This document shows, piece by piece, positions 10,895 through 21,700 of a DNA stretch of 39,609 nucleotides (its first letter is position 1; the number at the start of each line of letters is the position of its first letter). The position numbers were made by a program, and so were the translations under genes. Source of the DNA: Hyphochytrium catenoides. Lineage: Eukaryota > Sar > Hyphochytriomycetes > Hyphochytriales > Hyphochytriaceae. The notes below the pieces were generated by a model. That model searched no databases, was not told the DNA's origin, and saw only the letters and a program-made list of their open reading frames with translations. Location of the stretch: contig FLMG01000094.1 of the NCBI GenBank assembly GCA_900088475.1, forward strand, positions 21,922 through 61,530, written 5' to 3'.

Positions 10895-11643
10895 CGTCTC
10901 AAATCAAGAGACGGAATGGCACACTTAGCAGACCGCCCATCACTTCTTTCCACAGCCGATTGCTGGTTGGCAAGTGTTGACAGTATGACATGTTGCTCCT
11001 CTTAATTGCGCGGTAGTGCTGCTGCTTAGGACCTCCGAATAGCATCATGAAGCACAGCAGAACGATCTCGGATGACGATAGCCTCTTAGAACCCAGACTA
11101 GACCGCCAAATTTCCTTCTCCAAGCTCACTCGTCCATGTCTGGGTCCGTCTATAAAGCGCCAAGCGAAGCGAAGCAAACCTCTTGTTTTTGTTCCCCAAA
11201 GCTAAGTATCAGCAGCATATATCATGTCGGATTCATCGATCATATCGAACAGCGGAGGAGGAACGAGACGCCTATCTCTCTAGCATAGGTGCTTAGAACA
11301 GCTGGGGCTTCCAAGTGTACGGATAGTATGTCCCCTGACCTCTCATCTAGCACGCACGCGTTCTAGTGAGCCAGCATCTAAGAATAAACGGTCAGCAAGC
11401 ACCTCAATAATAGTTGCACCAGAATTCTTTATGGTTGTTCCCCATGCCAGCATGTGGTCGTGTCGTCCTTGGAGACGGCTCCTCCTCTTTGCCTTTTTGA
11501 TGATGGGCGTGCCACCCTCATGAACGAGGAAGACACAGAAGCCAGCAAGCACTCTGGCGCCAATAATCACCACGCAAATGGCTTGTCCATGCTAAAGCTT
11601 CCTTCACAAAGGTTCACACCTTACTTGCCACTCAGTCAATCAC
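10895..11643. other. Unassigned stretch after the 7TM-RGS gene
   Basis: Short frames exist on both strands; the minus-strand ones at 10899-11177 and 11343-11573 are the longest. None shows a recognisable domain or agrees in phase with a neighbour. It may hold the 3' end of the minus-strand coding-like segments to the right. Confidence 0.3.
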
Positions 11644-11943
11644 CTGGGGCAGGTCATCGCCCTGGTACTGCTTGCGCTGCTGCAAGGTTGGATCAGCTAC
11701 TTCTCCTAATCCTTCCTTAAAAAAGCTAACCGCTGCTTGTTGGTGCCCTTCCGAACCATCAAACTCTGGCGAAGACATCTTCTGCCCTGATGATGACAGA
11801 ACCATCCATGGTCCAGAGGAAGAGCCCTTCGCCGTATCTAGGACATGGTGGCACATAGGCGGCGGGAGGACTCGGACACTGAAGAATGTATGAGGTACAA
11901 GTGGGAGGAGCAGCTTTGTGATTGTGGGTGATGCAGGGTCGGA
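11644..11943 (-). CDS. Possible exon of an unrecognised minus-strand gene
   Basis: A 100-codon open stretch on the minus strand has balanced composition and ends GDDLPQ exactly before a GTGATT donor. Part of it (FDGSEGHQQAAVSFFKEGLG) looks like normal soluble protein. No family is recognised and no start codon belongs to it, so it would be an internal exon. It could be a chance frame. Confidence 0.25.
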
Positions 11944-12334
11944 CAACAATAATCATTCCTTCTTCTCTCCATTGGTCCGTCATATTGTTAGGGAGAACGG
12001 AGGAGATCGGTCATAATCTACGATGAGTGAAACTGAAGGAAGAAGGAGGAATGTTGAGACTTTCCATGTCCTAGTCCTGCTCATTCTTCCTCTGCTGGTC
12101 TTGGCGGCGGAGGTTGGACGAAGGACCAGTACCTTCCTCGAGAGACAGACAGCGGTTAAGGTCATGATGAGGAGGGAGTGGCTGCTGGTGGGACAAGCGC
12201 TGCTTGGCATTGTGATGGAAGAACATTGGCCAAGGATCTCATGAAGAGGCGAAGAGTTGTCCCCTCCTCTTAAAAAACGATGGGATCTGGAACTTCTGCC
12301 GCCTGACTACCTACCTTCTTCTTCTTATCATCAC

Positions 12335-12487
12335 CTCGTTCAGCGTGGCTAGCCTTCCTCTTGCGAGGCTGTCCGCTTGCAGCGATGCTGGCTCAGTAGG
12401 ACTTAGTGTACCAGTTGGGCAGAAGAGGAAGAAGATCCAGTTGATGATGAGCAATATGTCCAAAAGAATCCAGAGCTTTGGCCAATG
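12335..12487 (-). CDS. Possible exon with a transmembrane helix, unrecognised minus-strand gene
   Basis: A 51-codon minus-strand segment lies between an AG at its upstream side and a GTGATG donor. It encodes a strongly hydrophobic helix (LWILLDILLIINWIFFLF) followed by a polar stretch with TEPASLQADSLARGRLA. It could belong to the same gene as the possible exon at 11644-11943. An alternative frame through the same DNA encodes a basic, nuclear-signal-like stretch (QPRKRKASHAERGDDKKKK), so the choice of frame is uncertain. Confidence 0.25.
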
Positions 12488-13299
12488 GCTGGCTCACTGA
12501 CTGTTGGACAGATACCAAGGGCCACAGGATGATGGTCTATGTCTGTCTGTCTGTTGGGGGTCAGCAGTAGTACACGGCCATATGTGGATTCATCTTCTCA
12601 TCATCATGTCCATCTTCTGAGATGTGCAATAGGCTGCCCAGCTTGGGAACGGAGGGGCGGACATGTGGCATGATCGTGCATCCTTTCCTCCAGCGGATTG
12701 TTGACAGGCCAGGGCAACAACAATTCAAGCATCAAGCTCACGCTCTCTATGTCTTCTATTCTCATTCTATTGCTCGCAGTGGCCTGGGACCATGGTAGGA
12801 CAGGCTCTGCCGTGGTGGTGGTCCTGACAAGTTCCAAAAGTAAAAAGAGAAAGCTGGAGGAGGTGCAGGACCGAAGCAGCAAGAAGTCAGCCGGCCCGAA
12901 CAGCCTTAATAAGAAGACGGAAAGACAGAGTAGCAAGCAGCGAGGAGAGAGATAAAAGAGCAAAAGAGGAGGGATGGAGGAGGCAGGATGACGATGGAGG
13001 AAAGAGCTCAAAACAAGCGGAGAGGCACGAGTAGGAAGGAGGAGAGAGCAGCGAAGAAGAGATAGCGAGCGGGTGAAGAGGAAGAAGGATGATAAACATT
13101 TTTGCCCGCAGCAGAGGCGGCACGACCTGCTGGTTTCTTCTTCTTTATCTGCTCGCTAACTCACTGGCTGTCATCACTTCCTAATAATCTCCGTTGCGAG
13201 CAAGTGTCTCATAGTGCAGAAGCTCTCTTTACCTCGTTAGTCCCCTTGTCGCTCTTCTCGCTTTACTCTCTAGCGGCTCGTTCTCCTCGTCAAGAAAGG
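12488..13299. other. Unassigned stretch upstream of the flavin oxidase
   Basis: A plus-strand ATG frame at 12698-12955 encodes a hydrophobic start and a Lys/Ser-rich tail, and minus-strand frames overlap it. Neither is convincing. The right end should contain the promoter of the FAD oxidase. Confidence 0.3.
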
Positions 13300-16205
13300 A
13301 TGAAGCGGCAAGAAGACTTCCTTCGGCCACCGTCTACTGATGGTCGGCTAGCAATAATTGTTCTCACTACGAGCTTCCTTTCGATAGCCCAGCTGCTACA
13401 GGGTTGCCAAAGCTCAGGAGCTGGCTCAGGATTGGAGGAGGTACAGCCCAAGCAATGCTTCTGCCAGCCTTGGCAGCCCTGCTGGCCCATCCCAGCCGAC
13501 TGGCGCCGCCTAGCAGAGGCTGTGGGCCAAGAGAATCTGCTTGAGCTGGAGCCCTACGGCCAACCTTGCTATCAGTCCGGACAGGCAGCAAAGTGCGAGG
13601 ATCTTCGCAACCGCAGTTCGGACATTGACTATCGCATCAGGTGCTTTTCCTACAGCTGGTCGCTCCTTTGTCTTCAGTGACGGACTATATTGCCAATTAT
13701 ATCTAACGGCCACCGGTCGCGCCTACCACGACCTGCGCCTTCCCAACGATAGCTTGCACCCCAGTCACTCTCTTCCTCGTTCTCTTTTTTCCTGATTCTG
13801 TGTGTGTCTCTGTCTCTGTACGACAGCGCCTTTCGCGCCTCCATTGTTATCATATTCACCTCTTTCTTTTGGATCTCCAGCGTCACTCCGTTTCTCTCCC
13901 ACCTGTTGATCATCATCAGCCTGTGTTTGCTCACACATGTGCCCAGCCTGCCAGGTGCCTATGTGCAGGCTGTTTGGGAGTGGGATGGGCCACGTGCCTG
14001 TCCACCCTTTGGAAACTTGACGGGCCGGACATGCGAGCAAGGTGCTGTCCCCTTGCGTGCCGTTGTCGCTCACAATCCAAGGCACGTCCAGGAGGCAGTT
14101 CGCTTCTCGAGTAGGCACAGCATCCGGCTTGTAGTGAAGAACACTGGGCATGACTTCCTCGGCCGTTCAGCGGGAGCTAACACGCTGATGGTTAGCGGCA
14201 AATTGTCTTCTTCTTGGGTTGAGCGCCATGTCTCTTTGGTCGTCTGTCTTTGGCCTCCCTCTTCATGGCTGTCTAGTGAGGGATCTTTCTTGACTCTGAT
14301 GAACACGTGTCCCTCTTTGCTATCTCCTTCTCTGTGCGCTACCAGTCACGATTCTGCCTCTGCCTACATAGGTCTGGACCCACAATATGAAGTCAATTAT
14401 CTTTGACGAGCACTTCAGGCTTGAGACCTGCCCAGGCTTCACCGCTCAGGCAGAGGAACCGATTTTCGCTGTCAAGGTTGGGGCCGGGAGCCAGTGGTTT
14501 GAAGTCTATCAGGCTGCGCACAAGCGCGGACGAGTGGTCGTAGGCGGCGCAGGTAGGTGTATGAAGGCATTGACTAGTGACTCACTCATCATCAGCCTAG
14601 CAAGGCTAACGTCTCTCATTCTTTTTTTCCTCTTCCCATCTTTTCTTCTCCAACGAATGCTCTGAAACCCCATTCCTCTCTGCTCGCTGGTGCGGCCGAT
14701 GGGCTTATAGGTCGTACGGTAGGAGCAAGTGGTGGCTATGTAAGTTCTTTCTTGGATTCTCATGGCTGGCGTTCCAGAAAATAGTCCCTCTTTCACTTCC
14801 GGTTGTCTCCTTCTTCTTCCCAGTCTTCACCGCTTTCCTAGTTTCCATCTTTCTACCTCTCGGTGCATGGTCGTCCTCTCTCAGTCTTGACTTCTTCCGC
14901 AGCGTAGCCGCTCTTCACGTCTGACAATCTGATCTTTCTTGGTTTAGGTCTTGGGCGGTGGGCACAGCCCTCTGGGTCCACGCTTTGGGCTGGCCGTAGA
15001 TCAAGTCCTAGAGTTCCAGGTTGTCACGGCGGACGGGACGTTGCTTCGTGTGAATAGATGTCACCATGGAGACTTATTCTGGGCCCTTAGGGGCGGCGGT
15101 GCAGGTATAATCTTGAAAGGAGGGACAAGGACAAGAGGAAATGTTAGCAAGGCAGCGAGCTGGGAGCCTGAGCGATCCTGGAACAGAAGGGTTAGGAAAA
15201 GAGGATATGCACCCATAGTCAGCATAAGGGATAGAATGGCAGAGACATTATGTTGATTCGGACTAATGGAGCAAAAGGAGGAGGAGAAAGTGAAGCAGCT
15301 CATTGACTTGAAGACTCTTTCTAGGCTTTGGCATCATCATAGAGACAACTTTCCGGACCTTTCCCATGATCTCAATGTCGGCAGTCTCCCTTGTCGTGGA
15401 CATGAAGGGCAATACCCAGAGTTGGACACAGTTCCTGGCCCGGTTTGCGGCTCAGCAGCCTTCATTGACAGAGAAAGAGGTAGGATCGTACTTCACTCTT
15501 CATGGGACGAGCGGGCAGTTCTCTTTCTTTGCTGCCGACCTAGAGCTTCACCTGTTAGAGCAGCTTGTCGGCAACTTTTCGGACCCATCCACATACATTG
15601 GAGCGGAGATTCAACGCCAGGCAACGAACGCGGATACCTTTCTAGATTGGTACACCAACGCTGTACCTCCTGATGAGGGAGGTGCCGCCTTTCTACTGGG
15701 CTCCCGGCTTGTTACTCGAGCTTTCATCAGCAGTGAGCCTGCCAAAGTTGGCTCCGTCCTGGCAGAGCTGTCTCTCTCTGCAGCAGTTCCTCGGCCATGC
15801 TCGTTTTGTGTCGGGCAGGTGGTGGGTGCTATTGTCTCAGGGATCGGAGGGAACCAGACATCCCCAGAACGTCGAAAGGCCGTATCGGCTCATCCTGTCT
15901 GGCGCAAAGCTGGGATGCACATCATGTACGGTCAACTTCTAGGCCTTAATGAGGTTGACGCTGTAACTCGGTTTCCAGCTGTGGCTGGCATCGTGGGGGA
16001 GATGGTCCAGGTGCTCGATCGTATAGGGGAGAAAGGTGCTCAGTACGTCAATGAGGGATATCCTTTTGAAGAGGAATGGCAGAGCAGCTTCTGGGGAGAG
16101 AACTACCCTCGACTCTTAGAGATCAAGCGGGCGGTCGACCCCACTGGCTTATTCTCCTGCCATCCTTGCGTGGGCAGTGAGTTTGGAAGAGAGAGCTGCA
16201 GGTAG
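13300..16205 (+). CDS. Secreted FAD-linked oxidase (VAO/PCMH family with C-terminal BBE segment)
   Basis: Six exons (13300-13640, 13947-14190, 14372-14552, 14711-14739, 14948-15104, 15325-16205) join in phase to 610 residues, the usual size of fungal secreted FAD-linked oxidases. The enzymes oxidise small organic substrates and pass electrons from FAD to O2. An N-terminal hydrophobic segment (about residues 21-36) reads as a signal peptide. The Cys-rich [14 protein letters not shown] block follows, as in fungal homologues. The FAD domain contains [13 protein letters not shown], where His182 is the expected covalent flavin attachment site. Then come [27 protein letters not shown] and LRGGGAGFGII, the last rebuilt exactly by splicing. 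The C-terminus carries the BBE signature [26 protein letters not shown]. The Cys used by doubly linked flavin oxidases is not seen in TVGASGGY. The substrate is unknown. A fungal-type gene in a protist could reflect transfer. Confidence 0.92.
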
Positions 16206-16569
16206 TGATGCATTAAGATTGCATGTAGCTGCTGCTGATATCCCAGTAGACCGGAAGAGACACATTGTAGGGGCGGACACAGCTTCCATCAGCAGTCATA
16301 AGGTTAACTAAGAAAGAGATCGATTTAAACCGCCTGCCTCGATACCTCTTTTGCCTGGTCTACGTCTCTTCCCTATCCTTTTCTCTCCCTCTGCAGTAAC
16401 TCAACCACCGTTCGTCATCTTTTCCATAGTCAACACTCCCCTATTGAAAGATAGCTACCGGTGCTTAACGAGCCTAAGCTGGTGAGCACCCCTGAACGAA
16501 GAAGACGAAGCTCTGGCTTTAGGTATAATCTAGTTAACTAGCTCCATAAATATCTAACCTACTATCAGA
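16206..16569. other. Convergent intergenic region
   Basis: This short stretch lies between the stop codons of two genes that face each other, the flavin oxidase (+) and the giant HECT ligase (-). It must hold both 3' ends. I see no gene or strong hairpin. Confidence 0.5.
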
Positions 16570-18791
16570 CTATGCCATCAGGATGCCGCCCATACCAAAA
16601 TTGATCGTTGCCAGCAGCATCTGTCTCATTTTCTCCTCTGTGCGATAAGGCGGGAGCTCCAGAGAAAAGAAGCATGTGTGTGCTACTGGCAGGCTGTTCA
16701 CCGCATCTCTCCCTCCTTTCTTGCTCACTTTGAAGGGTTGAGTCCAGCGTCCTCGAGGCAGTCGCGACCTTCCCCAACAGAATCGGACAAAGTCTGCCCG
16801 CTGCTCGTCGGAGAAAGAACTCATAACTTTCCAGAAGAGGTTCACGGTTAAATCATCTTCCTCATAACCATCATATCGCGTGTGCTAGAAGGAAATGAGG
16901 TGTCAGAGGTGGATTAGGGGAGAGGCAATATGCACCAGACAGCATTCGAACAACAACCAACCGTCAGTTTGCTAAACAAGGACAAATGAAAGCAACGTAG
17001 ACAGCTAAAGAGGAGAAATCACAAGGAGCAGGAGGAGAGCATAAGAAAGAATTCCAAGAAGGCAAAGCGACACAGCAAGTGCTTGGTTAATGGCACGCCG
17101 AATCTCAGTTCCTACCTTCCTCCACACCGCGACGTCAATCTTAGGGCTGCCACACGTGGCGAGCTCTAGTTCCTGCCAGGTCAAAAGCTTAAGGCCACGC
17201 ATAGGGACAATAGACGCCATGCCGCGCTGAAGAGCCTTGATCTGTAGGTCATTAGCACGGGCAAATGAGACTCTATCATGACATCTCTATAGCTCTAACG
17301 GCACGGTCAGACAGACACTGTGCCGTCCCAAGTGAGAGCCAACAGCTTAAGATATCTTTCTCTTTGTCACAACTCTAATGCTTGAACTGACTGCTATTGG
17401 CACACTCATCTCATGAGTTCTCTCTCTTGCGTGTGGCCTCTCCTGACTCACCTGCTCATTGCACTCGTTGAGGCGGAAGTACTCTACCATATCGCAGTAT
17501 ATGACGCGGTTCTCAAAGGTCACCTTCTTTTCCCTTCCGCCGGGAAGGAGCTCAACCTATTGGTAGGGCAGATAGGGGTCCAGAGGATAGAAGGGGGGAA
17601 AAGATGAGCAACCGCATAACTGCGCCTCTTAGTAGTCCTATGGGCGGTCACCAATTCTCCAGTCCTTATCCATAATCCCTATCACTGCCCATTCCTCCCT
17701 GCCCGTTATGAGCCTGGAAGCCTCCGATCCTATAGTATCCGTTGGCCTATAATAGTCTACGGTTTTTCCAGGATCAACCTTCCTGCTTACCTCATTGCTG
17801 CTGCAGCTGGCAACGACGAAGCTAAGCTCAAGATCAGAGAAGGCTTCCTCAAACTGCTGCTGGTCCGTGATCGCATCTGCAGTGCAGTTTCTGATACCGT
17901 CCAACATCTGTAGTAGCATCACGTCGGTAGCTTCCAAATCTGAACGGTCCACAGCTTGTCCTACAAGCTTCTTCCAGACCAACGAGGGAAGCTCGAATGG
18001 GAAGTCGCCCTTGGTCCGCAAAGAAATGCCCTGAAGAGAAAGAGAGTTAGCTTCCAAGCAGAGGTAGAGACGACAAAGAAAGAGTGATGATGATGTGAGC
18101 CAAGTAACGTCTCCTCAACGTACCATGAGTTTTCCCATGAACTCGAACATCTGCAGCGCGACTGGAGAGACGCACTTCGGATTCGGAAGGTACTTGCCAC
18201 GATTGACACCTGAGGAGTAAGCGGTTCAAGGAAGAATGGTCTTTAGACGACTGGACGCCGAAGCCGCAAGAGCGCCGGGAGTATGCGAGAGGGAGCTGAG
18301 TGGCACAATGACCGAAGAGAGAATCACTTCGAGCTGATTATATGAGGATAGAATGCTGGAGTGGCTGGTTTCAGGGAAGAATAGACGTAACAACGCAGTC
18401 GACGACGCAGTTGCACGAGCCTCTTGACTGAAGATCAGGATTACCGGTGTCATGTTGGCCATTAGGACAGAGGACCAGCAGTGAAATTCTGTTGGAAAAC
18501 AAGTCATCCACAATGGAGTTCACGCCCTCTCGGTAGACGCCGCCCCAATCTACTCCTTCCTCTCCGCGAAACTTAACGTTGAACAGTCGTCCTTTGTTGT
18601 CAATCTACATTTTGAAGGATTTTGTTAGCTCACTCACTGGGCACTATGAGCTAAGAAAAGAAGCAACGGAGTATCGGAGAAATAAGACCAATTACCCGTC
18701 GCCGCAGAAGCGCTGTGTCCACGTCCTTCAACTGTCTGAAGGCCTGCCCGAAGAAGCACTGAGACACCGACGGCTCTGTCTCGCCTTCATC
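16570..18791 (-). other. HECT catalytic domain of the giant ligase
   Basis: Exons 18791-18696, 18604-18445, 18209-18124, 18030-17652, 17556-17452, 17241-17116 and 16884-16570 encode it. The N-lobe has FFGQAFRQL, VKFRGEEGVDWGGVYRE, YLPNPKC and FMGKLM followed by GISLRTKGDFPFELP. The C-lobe has VTFENR..Y, EYFRLNECNEQ, GLKLLTWQELE..TCG and ends LPVAHTCFFSLELPPY, with the catalytic Cys codon at 16674-16672. All features of an active ligase are present. The join between 17652 and 17556 does not keep phase with the best donor; an alternative GTGATA donor just upstream would. Confidence 0.93.
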
Positions 18792-21700
18792 CTGAGCGCA
18801 AAGGATACAGTCAGATGGCCCTCTATCATCAAATGACCCTTAAGCAGTTTTGCGTACCTGCGACTCCAAAGCCTTCATTCTATCAAGTGTTATCGCGGCT
18901 CCGTTGTTGTTATTGTCTGAAGCTTCCCATGTGGCATCCACTAAAGCTTCAAGATGTTTTAACTTCACATCGGTGCAGATACAGTGGGCAAGCTGACGGA
19001 GCTTATATCCCAAAGTCCATGAGCTCTCTGTGTCCTTAACATCTAAGAATTCAATGCATCGCTGGACTCGGAGGTTCAGACAGCGGAGCAAGGCGAAGCG
19101 AATGTGAAGACAGGGGAGGGGTAGCTCTATGAGAAGAGAACAACGAAGCTCGTCCAATTGAGGGACAAGGCGTATATCTGTGGGTTTCAGCTCCGTTGAG
19201 GCCTGTGTGAGGGGAAGACAAGAGTAAGATCCTGGCGCTTGGGAACTTCTCAGGCGGAAAGGTAGGTAACTAGGGAGAAGACGTGCTGCAGGTTCCCTTA
19301 ACAGACGGCGCAGGGTACACTGACGGGACTGGTATCAGGTAGATAGCCACATTCCCTCCTTACCGTGGAGCTAGTTTCCGCCTTGGCGTTGACCCACTCC
19401 ATGAACTGCATGTCCATCGGGACAGTCCACTTGCTCATCTCTGACAGTACTGCCAATCCTTCCTCCTTGGAAAATTTCCTGAGCTTGGCTTCATCGCTAG
19501 CCCCCAGTTCTGTAATAGTAAAGGCAAAGCCCCAAAGTCCATCGGCATTGTTAGCCTCCATGTCTACACTGAACTCATAGGATACCGAGCCCCCATTGAC
19601 ATCGATCACCCCTAAAGGCCAGCTCTCCGCAGATACTCCGTTTTCGCCCTCCTTTGCATGAACGGAGAGGATCTCATTGCCGTCTGGTCCTCGAACCACT
19701 AACGAGCAGCGGGTGCCTAAAGCGGAGCGGGGCTCAAACCTCAGGCGCAAGCCCGTACTTCCCTCGCTTCCCTTGTAGGACCCGTGCTTACTCTCCCCCG
19801 CAACGTACGGATGGTGGCTCTCCACGATCCCTACGCCACCGCGAGCATCAAGCCACGCTTCGTTGATAAAGCGGTCAGGAAGCTGGATAATGGAATGAAA
19901 CGCGTCCAGAAGATCAACGACATCCTGGAGGACTTGGGCCAAGGGCAGATCAGCCACCTTTATAGGCACAGAGATCGTTGTGCTAGAGAGAGTGTCTACT
20001 TCCGTCTTCATTTCCTCCTCTTCTTTCATCTCTCGCTCACCAGCCTGCGTAGCACCATTGTTGCTAGAGGCATCATGGCTGATGTACTTTATTCTTCTAG
20101 GACCGTCCTCAAAGACGTCAGCAGCTCGGTTAACCGCCATCGACATCTCCAAAAGCTCCAGAAGACGGCGAGGGAGGATGACCGTCGAAGCGGCCNNNNN
20201 NNNNNNNNNNNNNNNNNNNNNNNNNNNNNNNNNNNNNNNNNNNNNNNNNNCCTAGATAACAGAAAAATGCAATGCTGATGACGATATGTGGCCGCTAGCT
20301 CTGGAGGACTTCTGTCCAAGAACACTATTGGCTGTCACAATTCTGAGGACCCACCGAAGCGGCATCAAAGACAAGCGCTGCAATATGCTTCAATGAGGTC
20401 AGCCGCGGGCGCTGCTTTTTGGGGAAGTGGTCGGCCTGACGCAGGAGCTGCGCCAGAAGAGAGATAACTCTGTTCTTATACGGGGCCCCTGGCGACCGCA
20501 GATAACGTACCAGCGCGTCACAAACCTATATGAACAGATTGACCAAAGCGTTAGCACTGACTGTTTAGCTGCTCAAGCGTCCAATACTGGTTGAATGTTG
20601 TCACGAGGCTGGCGAAGCCAGGACTAATGGACGCCCGGGGAGCGGTCATAGCTCTCTAGGTACTTTCTCTTTCCACTATCTTCTTCCTCCTCACGTATCA
20701 CACCCTTTCGCTGCCTTTCAGTCCCCAGCTCTTTAAGTTTCCAGCGTTGGCGCGTTCCCTCATTCGTATCCGTTCTCTTACCATTTTGTTGTGTACTGCT
20801 CCCTCCTTAACCAGCTTGTTCGCGTCATTGAGGAGGAAGTCCAGGACCCAGCAGGCCCATTCAAGGCTGGGAGAGGACAGCACTTCTTCTTCTGAGGTCC
20901 ACTTGATGCTGCTCATTGGCCGCACATAAAACCGGAAGCCCCATCCATATTCTCCTTCTGTCGACTCCTCGCTGGCACTAAACCTACCAAGGCACAGGAT
21001 AAGAGGGATCAAAAGTGAGCAACAGAGGGACAATCCAAAGTACTTCGACCACCGTAGCCCTGGGCAGGCGGGACATCAAGGAGAGAGCAGACATAGCAGA
21101 GAACCAGACCCGAAGATAATGAGGCGAAGAGAGGGGGGACAGTGGAGGTAGCACGATAGGGTGGAGGCCGTGGCGTCCTTGCTTACCTGAACCAGAACTT
21201 GTTAAGGTGGATGACGGTGGGCCTAAAGACAGCACTTTCGCCTGTGAAAGTGGTTATGGCCTTCGTCATCTCACTATCACTATAGAAAGTAAGGGATGCT
21301 TTAGGACCCAGCTTACACCGAGAGTCGAACGTCACACGAAGAGCAGTAGCCTCTCCGCCGTTCTCCTCTTTATGCCTCTTGACCTCACCCTTGTAGTTGC
21401 AACGAGGAAAGTAAGGGTGGAGAGACTCAAAGACTTCTGTCTCAGTCTCCGCATCCGCCACCTTCGTAGATGCCAAAAAATGTGATACACATTCCTTCAC
21501 TAGAATGCGTGAGAGAAGCTTGCTCTCCTCTGAATTCTCAAGCATCGCGTCTTGAATTGGAGGTAAAGCCGTGGATCGTTCCTTCTTCTTGCTCTTGACT
21601 CCCGTACTTTGAGAGGCATGGCCCAGCGGGCTAGGATGTTGAGCGCCAGGAACGGCAGGTGCCGAAGGAGGAGTAACCGAAGATGGCGTTGAAGCAGGAG

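Noticed and set aside
13300-16205. Doubly linked (His plus Cys) flavin attachment in the oxidase
   Set aside because: The His of NTGHD is present, but the loop that carries the second Cys in those enzymes reads TVGASGGY with no Cys.
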